The notes under the pieces were generated by a model. The model ran no database searches. It was given only the letters and a program-made list of their open reading frames with translations, and was not told the origin of the DNA. A DNA stretch of 6,776 nucleotides from Actinomycetota bacterium (GTDB lineage Bacteria > Acidobacteriota > Blastocatellia > Chloracidobacteriales > Chloracidobacteriaceae). Below are positions 1-5,944 of this stretch, piece by piece; position 1 is the stretch's first letter; each line of letters opens with the position of its first letter. Made by a program: the position numbers and the translations under genes. The DNA lies in assembly GCA_013298335.1 (NCBI GenBank), contig JAAFHI010000181.1, positions 1 to 6,776 on the forward strand, in the 5' to 3' direction.

Positions 1-495
1 CCGCCCTTCCAGAGTCGAGCCAGTCTTCAGGAATTTCCCTACTCGTTTCTCCATTACCTGCGCCGATTCGCCGCGCATCTGGAAAACCGTCCGGGCCAAA
101 GGCCGGAACCCGTTCCCGAAGGTGAAGATCCCGCGCAGGATGAACTCATCGCCGAGGAAGAGGCGATGCTGTCGAGTCACCTCATCTGCCACTCCGATTG
201 CGACGGTTTTTTCCTTCCGCTCGATTTCAGCGAACCAATTTTCGAGGATGAAAGCTTTATCCAAGGTGGCACGGTCAGTTCCTCGTACGCCCTGATGCGT
301 GAACTGGTTAAAATCGCTCCGGCGCTCGGCATTTCGCTTTCCGGCGGCATCCTTTCCGACGACGAAGCCGCCCGCATCAACACCCTTGTCCGCGAAGAAA
401 ACAACGGATTCTGGATTGAATCCGCCGTCTGGCTATGTCTTTTCGAAGCGGCCCTTCTGAGCATTGAACACAAAGCCGCCATTTGTTTCGTCTGA
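1..495 (+). CDS. C-terminal part of an uncharacterised protein, first of a tandem paralogous pair
   Basis: The reading frame is open from the first base to the TGA at 493-495 and gives 164 residues; the N terminus lies outside the window. An internal ATG at 166 is not the start, because the sequence before it (…FPYSFLHYLRRFAAH…) is closely matched in the next gene. Aligned without gaps to the downstream gene, 95 of 164 residues are identical by hand count (about 58%). The best conserved blocks are FPYSFLHYLRRFA (visible residues 12-24), SSHL-CHSDC-GF-LP-DF-EPIF (58-81), DEAARIN, FWIE--VW--LFEAA and LSIEHK-AICF at the very end. There is no signal peptide or membrane segment in the visible part, so it is probably cytoplasmic. 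I do not recognise a named domain. The CHSDC motif and the conserved His and Trp could form a binding site, but this is only a suggestion. Probably cotranscribed with the next gene. Confidence 0.85.
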   Translation, partial: PPFQSRASLQEFPYSFLHYLRRFAAHLENRPGQRPEPVPEGEDPAQDELIAEEEAMLSSHLICHSDCDGFFLPLDFSEPIFEDESFIQGGTVSSSYALMRELVKIAPALGISLSGGILSDDEAARINTLVREENNGFWIESAVWLCLFEAALLSIEHKAAICFV

Positions 496-547
496 ATGAA
501 TCCACCCGCCAGATGGGCGAACATTGTTACCGGGAAACGGTGTGATT

Positions 548-1189
548 ATGGGACTTGCGGTTTCAGTCGGAAGGCTCGCTGATTTGAAGAACCACGACAA
601 GGAAGGCGTCAGATGGTTTCGGGCGGCAATGAAAAAAGTAAACAAGGTCCTTCAGAATGAAGGATTTCCCCCGCATGTCGAACCGGAAAACCTGCCTCCG
701 TTGGTAAATCGTTCGGCTCTTCACGGCTTTCCCTATTCATTTCTTCATTATCTGCGGCGATTCGCGACCTACGCACAGGTCAAACCGAACTGGAAGCCCA
801 AACGATTCCCGAAATCAGCGGACCCGGCCAATGACGAGTTGGTGATGGACGAGATGTTGATGTTCTCAAGCCATCTCCTTTGCCATTCGGACTGCGAAGG
901 GTTCTATCTTCCAATCGACTTCCCCGAACCGATTTTCGCTGACGAGAAACTCATTCCCGGCTGCCAACTGGGTTCATCCTTCGGTTTGATGAAGGAATTG
1001 ATTGAGGTTGCTCCATTTCTGGGCATCACTCTGACCGATGGCGTTCTGAACGATTCCGAAGCCGCGCGAATCAACGGGATCATCACAGCGGAGAAAAACA
1101 ATTTCTGGATTGAGCTTGGAGTTTGGTTTTCCCTCTTTGAAGCAGCCCGCCTGAGCATTGAACACAAAACGGCGATCTGTTTTTCCTGA
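548..1189 (+). CDS. Uncharacterised protein, complete second copy of the tandem pair
   Basis: This 213-residue protein is the full-length paralogue of the truncated gene upstream. I chose the ATG at 548 (MGLAVSVGRLADL…). An in-frame TTG at 524 would add eight residues, but MGLAVSVG looks like a natural family N terminus. No strong ribosome binding site is visible; GGGAAA at 532-537 is the closest. The order is a basic N-terminal helix region (…WFRAAMKKVNKVLQNEGFPPHVEPENLPPL), the FPYSFLHYLRRFA block, a variable Pro/Lys-rich linker, the SSHLLCHSDCEGFYLPIDFPEPIF block, and a C-terminal region ending LSIEHKTAICFS. There is no signal peptide or membrane segment, so it is likely cytoplasmic. I have a vague memory of similar proteins in Planctomycetes and other large-genome bacteria annotated only as hypothetical. 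The gap to the preceding stop is 52 bp with no terminator, consistent with one transcript. The gene looks less GC-rich than the delta-60 gene downstream. Confidence 0.88.
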   Translation: MGLAVSVGRLADLKNHDKEGVRWFRAAMKKVNKVLQNEGFPPHVEPENLPPLVNRSALHGFPYSFLHYLRRFATYAQVKPNWKPKRFPKSADPANDELVMDEMLMFSSHLLCHSDCEGFYLPIDFPEPIFADEKLIPGCQLGSSFGLMKELIEVAPFLGITLTDGVLNDSEAARINGIITAEKNNFWIELGVWFSLFEAARLSIEHKTAICFS

Positions 1190-1206
1190 GTCAACTCACG
1201 GGAAAT

Positions 1207-1235
1207 TTGTGCCCGTTCACCCACATGTATATAAG
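1207..1235 (+). promoter_or_regulatory. Putative sigma70-type promoter in the intergenic region
   Basis: TTGTGC (1207-1212) and TATAAG (1230-1235) are separated by 17 bp, close to the TTGACA/TATAAT layout; the -10 matches five of six positions and the -35 only partly. Transcription would start near 1242, just before the branched RNA-like structure at 1265-1412. The TATATAAG stretch stands out as AT-rich in otherwise GC-rich DNA. Alternatively it could drive the HEAT-protein operon, but the strong terminator at 1364-1416 lies in between. This is a motif match by eye only. Confidence 0.35.
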
Positions 1236-1241
1236 GATCGC

Positions 1242-1416
1242 GCGCGTACGATGAACGGATCTTCAAAGTTCCGCGAATCGAAAGGGTCCGGCTTGAAGCG
1301 TGTCGCTGAACAACCACCAGCTTCATCGCGTTGACTACGCGACGCCGAACCCCGGAACTTTCCAAACCGAACCGCGTGAGATGAACCAAACACATCTTGC
1401 GCGGTTCGGTTTTTTT
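1242..1416 (+). ncRNA. Candidate structured RNA (branched fold plus terminator), family not recognised
   Basis: Nested complementary segments are visible. P1 pairs 1265-1273 (AAAGTTCCG) with 1353-1361 (CGGAACTTT), 9 bp perfect. A ten-base bulge follows on the 5' side only (1274-1283). P2 pairs 1284-1292 (GGGTCCGGC) with 1344-1352 (GCCGAACCC), 8 of 9 bp with one C-A mismatch, and abuts P1 on the 3' side. Inside P2 are two hairpins: P3, 1294-1299 (TGAAGC) with 1320-1325 (GCTTCA), and P4, 1326-1330 (TCGCG) with 1338-1342 (CGCGA) around a 7-nt loop. Together they form a three-way junction. Two bases after P1 the terminator hairpin begins. With the putative promoter at 1207-1235 the transcript would be about 175 nt. 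I do not see the conserved core of a riboswitch or housekeeping RNA that I know. It may be an independent small RNA, the 3' UTR of the upstream genes, or a leader/attenuator for the gene at 1462. The 5' end is a guess from the promoter. Confidence 0.42.
1364..1416 (+). terminator. Strong intrinsic terminator
   Basis: A perfect 13-bp inverted repeat, AAACCGAACCGCG (1364-1376) with CGCGGTTCGGTTT (1400-1412), is followed by an uninterrupted T-run to 1416. Two G-T wobble pairs and an inner 5-bp stem, AGATG (1379-1383) with CATCT (1393-1397), extend the hairpin to about 20 bp with a 9-nt loop. On the opposite strand no T-run follows, so it acts only on + strand transcription. It ends the transcript of the two upstream paralogues and/or the candidate RNA. 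It also insulates the HEAT-protein operon that starts about 45 bp further on, which must then have a promoter downstream or depend on readthrough. Confidence 0.85.
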
Positions 1417-1441
1417 CTGTGATAAAGCCGAATCCTCATAC

Positions 1442-1453
1442 ACCTCATGAGGT
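1442..1453 (+). promoter_or_regulatory. 12-bp perfect palindrome containing the ribosome binding site of the first HEAT gene
   Basis: ACCTCATGAGGT is its own reverse complement. The GAGG at 1449-1452 sits 9 nt before the ATG at 1462 and is a reasonable Shine-Dalgarno sequence. No such sequence precedes the alternative ATG at 1447, which itself lies inside the palindrome. This favours 1462 as the start. The palindrome could be a protein binding site, or could be fortuitous. Confidence 0.5.
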
Positions 1454-1461
1454 ATCGGCCC

Positions 1462-2538
1462 ATGAATCCGACCGGCGTTCGTTACGGTTTCGCGAAGTTC
1501 TTCTTTTTACTGGTTTTACTGGCGGATTTCGGCGTTTCGGCGCGGGCGCAGGAAACCGTCATGACGCAAAACGGGCTGAAGGTCGAAATTCCCGTGACCA
1601 AAAGCCGGGACTGGGTCCTGGTCGGCCAGTCCCTTTCCTTCTATCTGAACATCCGGAATCTTTCCGACCGAAAACTGATCTGGCGCGCCCAACCGCGCCT
1701 CGAACCGACGGGGAGAACCACGGTCCGGATTCTCCAGCCTGACGGCACGCCGCTGGCCGTGAAAGGTTTCGTGAACGATATTCAAAACATCGCAATCAAT
1801 TTCACAATCCAGCCGGGCGAGACATTCCAACGGGGGTTTTCACTGCCGTACGAAACGACATTCCAGACCGTGGGTCTCCATACCATCATTGTGGAGACAA
1901 CCTTCCCGTTCTCGCAGGATGAAACGTCGCCGGTCATCCCGATTCGAATCACGGCCTCGATTCAGGCCGACGTACACCGGCGCGGTTCGGAAAAACTCGG
2001 AAAAATCATCGAGCAATTTGAATCGGATATGCTGGACGGCACCCCGGCAGCCGCGGCGAAGGCGGGAAACGCACTGGCACAAATCAACGATCCCCGGGTC
2101 GGGGAGGTTTTTCTTCGCTTTCTCGAACGCTGCGCGACGCAGGTCGGAGAATTTGAACGCCTTCCGCTACGACTGTCCACAAACGTTGACCATGTCACCT
2201 CCGCGTTTGTGGACGACGAAAGATACCGGCGGCTCTTTCCGCCGGACCGGACCAACGCGGCCCTGCGCCTGATGAAAAACAGCCCCGCCCCCGAAATTCG
2301 CGCCTCTTTCACAAGCATGATCGGGAATGACTATTCACCCGACCGCTTCCCGGTTCTTTTTGAAATGCGAAAGGATGCGTCAGCCTTGGTCAGGGTCCGT
2401 GTCGCGGTTGGTTTGGAATACAACGAACACCCCGACGCGGAAAAGACACTGGTCGAAATGACCACCGACCCGGACCCGAAAATTCAGGGCGCGGCGGCGC
2501 ATGCCCTCGCGAGGCGGAAAGCCGAACATCCGCGATAA
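1462..2538 (+). CDS. Exported Ig-like/HEAT-repeat protein, first of a tandem pair
   Basis: This 358-residue protein starts at the ATG at 1462, which has a GAGG 9 nt upstream; an ATG at 1447 would add five residues. Residues 1-29 form a signal peptide: a short basic start, a hydrophobic core FFFLLVLLADFGV and a likely cleavage SARA|QE. Residues about 30-165 are rich in alternating beta-strand patterns (LKVEIPVTKSRDWVLVGQSLSFYLNIRNLS… IQPGETFQRGF… VGLHTIIVETTF) and look like one immunoglobulin-like fold. From about 175 on the chain is helical; the C terminus (LVRVRVAVGLEYNEHPDAEKTLVEMTTDPDPKIQGAAAHALARR, shown here only as its key pattern) has the helix-turn-helix spacing and DP-K-Q-AAAHALA signature of HEAT-type repeats. 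It is probably a periplasmic or surface scaffold that binds another protein; no catalytic motif is seen. The downstream gene is a diverged paralogue with the same layout, 21 bp away, so an operon is likely. Confidence 0.85.
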   Translation: MNPTGVRYGFAKFFFLLVLLADFGVSARAQETVMTQNGLKVEIPVTKSRDWVLVGQSLSFYLNIRNLSDRKLIWRAQPRLEPTGRTTVRILQPDGTPLAVKGFVNDIQNIAINFTIQPGETFQRGFSLPYETTFQTVGLHTIIVETTFPFSQDETSPVIPIRITASIQADVHRRGSEKLGKIIEQFESDMLDGTPAAAAKAGNALAQINDPRVGEVFLRFLERCATQVGEFERLPLRLSTNVDHVTSAFVDDERYRRLFPPDRTNAALRLMKNSPAPEIRASFTSMIGNDYSPDRFPVLFEMRKDASALVRVRVAVGLEYNEHPDAEKTLVEMTTDPDPKIQGAAAHALARRKAEHPR

Positions 2539-2559
2539 ATTCAGAGAAAAGGAACACCG

Positions 2560-3627
2560 ATGATGTTGAACCGAGCCGGAGGTCTGTTTTTTTCGCTCGT
2601 ACTGCTCGCGGCGTTTTTCGTTTTCGCCACCGGAAACATCTCGGCGCAAAACGTGTTCTACACCGAGGAGGGGCTGAAATTTGAAGTCAGCGCCACGCTT
2701 TCCGAAGAACGCATCCTGCTCGGCGAGCCGGTCGCAATCCGCATCGAGGTCAAGAACCTGTCCCAAACCGACCTGACCGCGCGTGTTGCGCGAAAGTCGG
2801 GAACGCCCTACAACGTCGAGGTTATTCAGGAAAATGGCGAACCTGCGAAATCGAACATTTTAGGAAGAATGAATCAGCAGGCGACCTACCCGACGACCAG
2901 AATCCGACCGGGCGAAACCCTGTCCGATGTGGTGATTCTCCCGGAATGGGTGAATTTGAACGCCACGGGTCTTCATGTCATTCGTCTCTCCTGCTGGTTT
3001 TCAATGAGTGGATCACCCACTCAAAAGCCCCTTCGCTCTTTCGAACCCATCACCCACAGCGTACAAATCAGCCTTCCAATCACGGTTCTTCCTCCTGATC
3101 CGGAAAACCTGGACCAGATGGCCTGGTCATACGCCGAGACGCTTCTGAACGGCCCCGATGACGCGGTCAATCTGTCCGCCCGGATGCTGGCCGCAATCAA
3201 ACGTCCGGCGACGGTCCGGGTGTTCGGCCAATTTCTGAATCACGTTCTGACCACGAAAACAGAGGGCGAAGCGACAAAGTCGGTCCCCTGCCAGGCAATC
3301 CGGCTAGCCATTCAGACACTTGCCAAATCAGGCGACGAGGAATCGCTCTGGTTGCTGGAAGCCGCGCTCGATTCGCCACACGATTGGATTCGCGAATTTG
3401 TCGCCGGTTCGGCGCTCCCACAACGACCGTACTTGAAGCGCGTGGTTGAAGAGGCACTTGGCGACCGGTCACCTTGGGTTCGAGCAACCATTGCCCAAGT
3501 CCTGCAATTTTCGACCTTTCCCGAAAGCGAAGCCATGCTCCAAAAACTCATGGGAGATGAGGACGAAACCGTCCGCGAAGCCGCCCGGAAAAGCCTCGAC
3601 GCCCGCAAGGCGAAGAAGCCCCAATAA
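2560..3627 (+). CDS. Exported Ig-like/HEAT-repeat protein, second of the tandem pair
   Basis: This 355-residue protein has a clear ribosome binding site (AAAAGGA at 2547-2553, 6 nt before the ATG at 2560). An N-terminal signal peptide (hydrophobic core LFFSLVLLAAFFVFA, likely cleavage ISA|QN near residue 29) predicts export. Residues about 30-175 are beta-rich and parallel the upstream protein: GLKFEVSATLSEERILLGEPV, IEVKNLS, RIRPGET and TGLHVIRL correspond to GLKVEIPVTK, IRNLS, IQPGET and VGLHTII. Residues about 185-350 are helical. The last 90 hold HEAT-type units, with the pattern LGDRSPWVRATIAQVL… then MGDEDETVREAARKSL, including the typical D-x-V-R and AA-L positions. The C terminus is Lys-rich (ARKAKKPQ). 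It lies 21 bp after its paralogue with no terminator between them. No obvious T-tailed terminator is seen in the 101 bp before the convergent gene. Function unknown; a protein-binding envelope protein is the reasonable inference. Confidence 0.88.
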   Translation: MMLNRAGGLFFSLVLLAAFFVFATGNISAQNVFYTEEGLKFEVSATLSEERILLGEPVAIRIEVKNLSQTDLTARVARKSGTPYNVEVIQENGEPAKSNILGRMNQQATYPTTRIRPGETLSDVVILPEWVNLNATGLHVIRLSCWFSMSGSPTQKPLRSFEPITHSVQISLPITVLPPDPENLDQMAWSYAETLLNGPDDAVNLSARMLAAIKRPATVRVFGQFLNHVLTTKTEGEATKSVPCQAIRLAIQTLAKSGDEESLWLLEAALDSPHDWIREFVAGSALPQRPYLKRVVEEALGDRSPWVRATIAQVLQFSTFPESEAMLQKLMGDEDETVREAARKSLDARKAKKPQ

Positions 3628-3728
3628 GTCGATCAGTTTAAGAAACCGCATCCCGTGCGAACACCGTGAACACGAGTGTGAGAGTGCCGATTTACCCGCG
3701 CATCCACGGGCTGGGCGCCGCCATCAGC

Positions 3729-5783
3729 CTAAAATCTCTTCGCAACCCGCCGACCACGCAAAAAAATGGGCGGCCAGAGCCGCCCAAAACAACACCCGGC
3801 AGGAATTCCCCGCCGAAGCGTCAGGATCGACCGGCTGAAGGATGTTCCGTCCTGGCTTTTCGCCCGGACTTTCGGATTCCGGATGGCGCCCTGCGGCGGA
3901 ATCACGCCGAGGGTGGTCACGATGAAACGGAGCCGGCGCGCCGTGGGCAGTTCAATCCGGAATGTGACCGGCACCGACTGTCCCGGTTGCAGGGTGAAGG
4001 GCGCGGGGCTGACGGTCTGTACCGCGCCGACCAGTCCGCCGGTGCCGCAGGCGGCGCCGTCCGCCGAGAGCAGTTGGAACGGAATCGCGGGCGGGGCGCC
4101 TCCCGCTTCCTGAAGTTCAACCACCTGGAAGTACGGGTTATTGATCGGCTGGGCGCCGGTGTTGGTCAGCGTGGCGGTCAGGACCAGTTCCACCGCGTAA
4201 CCCGCGCAACTCGCCGGTACCAGTGCCTGCCCGGTCAGGGTCAGGCTGACCCGGTCGTTGATCGGTTCGGGGATTCCCGGCGGTGCGTCGATTTGAAGCG
4301 CGTAGGTCTGACTCCCGGCGCATCCGTTCGGATCGGACGCGGTGACGACGAGGCCGCCGAACAGTCCGGTCTGGGTCGGCGTGCCGGAAAGCGTCGCCGT
4401 CGCGGGATCGAAGGACAGCCCGGCGGGGAGCGTTCCCGTCAGACTGAAGACGGGCGTCCCGACCACGCCGGTCTGGGTGAAGGTCTGGCTGTAGAAGGTT
4501 CCCGACGTCCCGGAGGGAATCGTCGCGGGCGACACCGTGATGGTCGGACAGTCGGCAATCAGCCGGGTGATGCGTCCGCGCGCCACGCCGTTGAACTGAA
4601 TGAAAATTCCCCCGATGAGGATGCGGCCATCGGCTGGCTGAATGAGGACGTCGTTGATGCGACCGGTCGTGCCGGACAGCCCCTGTCCGAAGGCAAGATC
4701 GGTGCTTCCGTCGGCGTTCAATCGTGCAATACACCCGCGCGGCGCTCCGTTCACCGCGGAGAAGTCACCGACAATGAAAATCTGGCCATCCGACCGCCGG
4801 GCGATTTTCTCGACCGTTCCGGTCACTCCGGAAAGATTGTTGCCGAAAGTGGTATCCAGCGTTCCGTCGGCGTTCAGCCGCGCGATGGCACCACGCGCCA
4901 CGCCGTTGACGGCGGTAAAGCCGCCCGCGATGAGAATCCGCCCATCGGGCTGGATCACGATATCGCGTACTTCGGGAAACCGGCTGTTGGCCACGTCGAG
5001 TCCGTTTCCAAAAGTGGTATCGACCGAGCCGTCGGCGTTCAACCGGGCAAGATTCCCGCGCGTGACGCCGTTGACGCCCGTAAACCTTCCGCCGATGAGG
5101 ATGCGGCCATTGGACTGTACCGCGATGGCGAAGGTGCCGGAAAAGGATCCCAGATCGAGTCCGGCGTCGAACGTCGTGTCGAGGGTGCCGTCGCTGTTCA
5201 ACCGGATAATGCCGCCCGGAGCCACGTTGTTGACCGTGTTGAAGGTCCCCCCGATGAGGATTTTCCCGCTCGACAGCAGCGCCATCGAGAACACCCGGTT
5301 GTTCAGGAAGGGGAGATTGGCTCCGAACGTCGTGTCGAGGCTTCCGTCGGCGTTCAGTCGCGCCATGAATCTCCGGCCCACGCCGTTGACGGTGGTGAAA
5401 TTGCCGCCGATGAGAATGCGTCCGTCGGGCTGTATGGCCATGACGTTGACGAAATCGCTGGCGCCCGTCTGCCCGGCCCCGAACGAGGTATCCAGACTGC
5501 CGTTCGCGTTCAGACGGGCGATTCTGAAGCGGTTCGTCCCGTTGACGTTGATGAAATTCCCTCCGATGACGACGCGCCCGTCGGATTGCCGGGCCATGAC
5601 CTGCAACGTGGAATCAACGCCGGAAAGCCCGACCGCGTAACTCGGATCAAGGCCGCCCTCCTGCCCGTAGGCGACAGTGCCAGGCAGCCAGCAGCCGACA
5701 GCCAGCCAGATCATCATCAGCCACGGACGACGAAACGACGAAACTCGGGCGTGAAATCGCGCGACAAGGGGAAGTGCGAACAT
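3729..5783 (-). CDS. Secreted delta-60 repeat protein with putative Ig domain
   Basis: This 684-residue protein starts at the ATG at 5783, which has an excellent AAGGAG site (5797-5792) 8 nt upstream. Residues 1-40 are a signal peptide: Arg-rich n-region, core WLMMIWLAVGCWL, likely cleavage VAYG|QE. Residues 44-409 hold seven delta-60 repeats (TIGR02608 type) of about 53 residues, each with DGRILIGG-F--VNG-----IARLNADGSLDTTFG; the central Gly recurs at 69, 121, 173, 226, 281, 333 and 386. Residues about 412-497 (ITVSPATIPSGTSG… GTLPAGLSFDPATATLSGTP) match a putative Ig domain of the He_PIG type. Residues about 508-630 form another beta-rich domain with an NTGAQPINNPYF motif. No enzyme motif is seen; a surface or extracellular binding/adhesion role is likely. 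The last 30 residues (GCCFGRLWPPIFLRG…) are unconvincing because they are encoded across an intrinsic terminator. The true C terminus may be earlier, with a frameshift (see findings). Confidence 0.92.
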   Translation of the reverse strand: MFALPLVARFHARVSSFRRPWLMMIWLAVGCWLPGTVAYGQEGGLDPSYAVGLSGVDSTLQVMARQSDGRVVIGGNFINVNGTNRFRIARLNANGSLDTSFGAGQTGASDFVNVMAIQPDGRILIGGNFTTVNGVGRRFMARLNADGSLDTTFGANLPFLNNRVFSMALLSSGKILIGGTFNTVNNVAPGGIIRLNSDGTLDTTFDAGLDLGSFSGTFAIAVQSNGRILIGGRFTGVNGVTRGNLARLNADGSVDTTFGNGLDVANSRFPEVRDIVIQPDGRILIAGGFTAVNGVARGAIARLNADGTLDTTFGNNLSGVTGTVEKIARRSDGQIFIVGDFSAVNGAPRGCIARLNADGSTDLAFGQGLSGTTGRINDVLIQPADGRILIGGIFIQFNGVARGRITRLIADCPTITVSPATIPSGTSGTFYSQTFTQTGVVGTPVFSLTGTLPAGLSFDPATATLSGTPTQTGLFGGLVVTASDPNGCAGSQTYALQIDAPPGIPEPINDRVSLTLTGQALVPASCAGYAVELVLTATLTNTGAQPINNPYFQVVELQEAGGAPPAIPFQLLSADGAACGTGGLVGAVQTVSPAPFTLQPGQSVPVTFRIELPTARRLRFIVTTLGVIPPQGAIRNPKVRAKSQDGTSFSRSILTLRRGIPAGCCFGRLWPPIFLRGRRVAKRF
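3760..3785 (-). terminator. Intrinsic terminator inside the 3' end of the delta-60 reading frame
   Basis: Read on the - strand, GGGCGGC (3785-3779) and GCCGCCC (3774-3768) form a perfect 7-bp all-GC stem with a 4-nt loop, followed by one A and seven T (3766-3760). This is a textbook rho-independent terminator. On the + strand the hairpin is followed by AAAAC, so it does not serve the convergent HEAT operon. The delta-60 frame does not stop until 3729-3731, about 30 bases beyond the T-run. Confidence 0.85.
4557..5663 (-). repeat. Array of seven coding delta-60 tandem repeats (156-165 bp period)
   Basis: The repeat period is a multiple of three and is diverged between copies. Short stretches remain identical; for example GATGAGGATGCGGCCAT occurs at both about 4614 and 5094 on the + strand. 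The spacing of the conserved Gly codon is 52, 52, 53, 55, 52 and 53 codons. The array is a protein-level repeat, not a CRISPR or a mobile element. Confidence 0.9.
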
Positions 5784-5814
5784 CGGAAGTACTCCTTCGG
5801 AAGAAACGTGGAAA

Positions 5815-5825
5815 GTCAGCCTGAC
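5815..5825. promoter_or_regulatory. Inverted repeat in the 5' untranslated region of the delta-60 gene
   Basis: GTCAG (5815-5819), one central C, then CTGAC (5821-5825) make a perfect odd palindrome, loosely extended by flanking AAA/TTT. It lies 32-42 bp before the start codon of the delta-60 gene, a usual place for a repressor or activator site. No cognate regulator is in the window. I could not pick out a convincing -35/-10 pair nearby. Confidence 0.25.
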
Positions 5826-5879
5826 CTTTTGCGTGTTTCCGTTTGAGTACCACCGTGAACGCGGCGGGTGTTACGGCTT

Positions 5880-5912
5880 TGCGACGAACGGCGGGAATTC
5901 TGCGACGAACGG
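5880..5912. repeat. Two 12-bp direct repeats upstream of the delta-60 gene
   Basis: TGCGACGAACGG occurs at 5880-5891 and again at 5901-5912, spaced 21 bp start to start, i.e. two turns of the helix. They lie about 97-129 bp upstream of the delta-60 start codon and downstream of the anti-sigma gene's terminator. Such paired sites on one face of the DNA are typical of activator binding, for example by response regulators. This role is an inference. Confidence 0.35.
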
Positions 5913-5944
5913 GGGCCGGAAAGGCCGCCGCCGCCCTGAAACCG

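Noticed and set aside
166..495. A separate small gene starting at the ATG at 166
   Set aside because: The frame continues upstream to the window edge with strong similarity to the second paralogue, so this ATG is internal.
1236..1361. tRNA or known housekeeping RNA in the intergenic region
   Set aside because: No T-loop GTTCRA with a matching acceptor stem and no CCA end on either strand. I could not match it to the cores of tmRNA, SRP, RNase P or common riboswitches, so it is kept only as an unassigned candidate.
904..1443. A 179-codon - strand frame spanning the end of the second paralogue and the intergenic region
   Set aside because: It is antisense to a conserved gene, crosses the + strand terminator and structured region, and encodes no recognisable motif.
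1419..1742. A 107-codon + strand frame overlapping the start of the first HEAT gene
   Set aside because: It overlaps the signal peptide and Ig-like coding region in another frame and has Arg/Gly/Pro-rich composition typical of frame-shifted GC-rich DNA.
3628..3728. A terminator for the HEAT operon in the convergent gap
   Set aside because: Only 4-bp pairings such as CGTG/CACG and CCCG/CGGG are visible and none is followed by a T-run.
4642..5640. A 332-codon open frame on the + strand within the delta-60 array
   Set aside because: Another antisense shadow of the same repeats (recurring PSAF/PPMRMRPS words are the reverse reading of the delta-60 consensus); no ribosome binding site and no recognisable product.
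4557..5663. Regular repeats with about 160-bp period considered as CRISPR or satellite DNA
   Set aside because: The period is too long for CRISPR, the copies are diverged in a codon-wise way, and each translates to the delta-60 consensus.
3666..5846. A 726-codon open frame on the + strand, longer than the delta-60 gene it opposes
   Set aside because: It lies wholly antisense to a gene with signal peptide, clear domains and an excellent ribosome binding site. Its translation is low-complexity Arg/Gly/Asp-rich text with no domain, and it is kept open by the in-frame repeat period and GC-rich codons.
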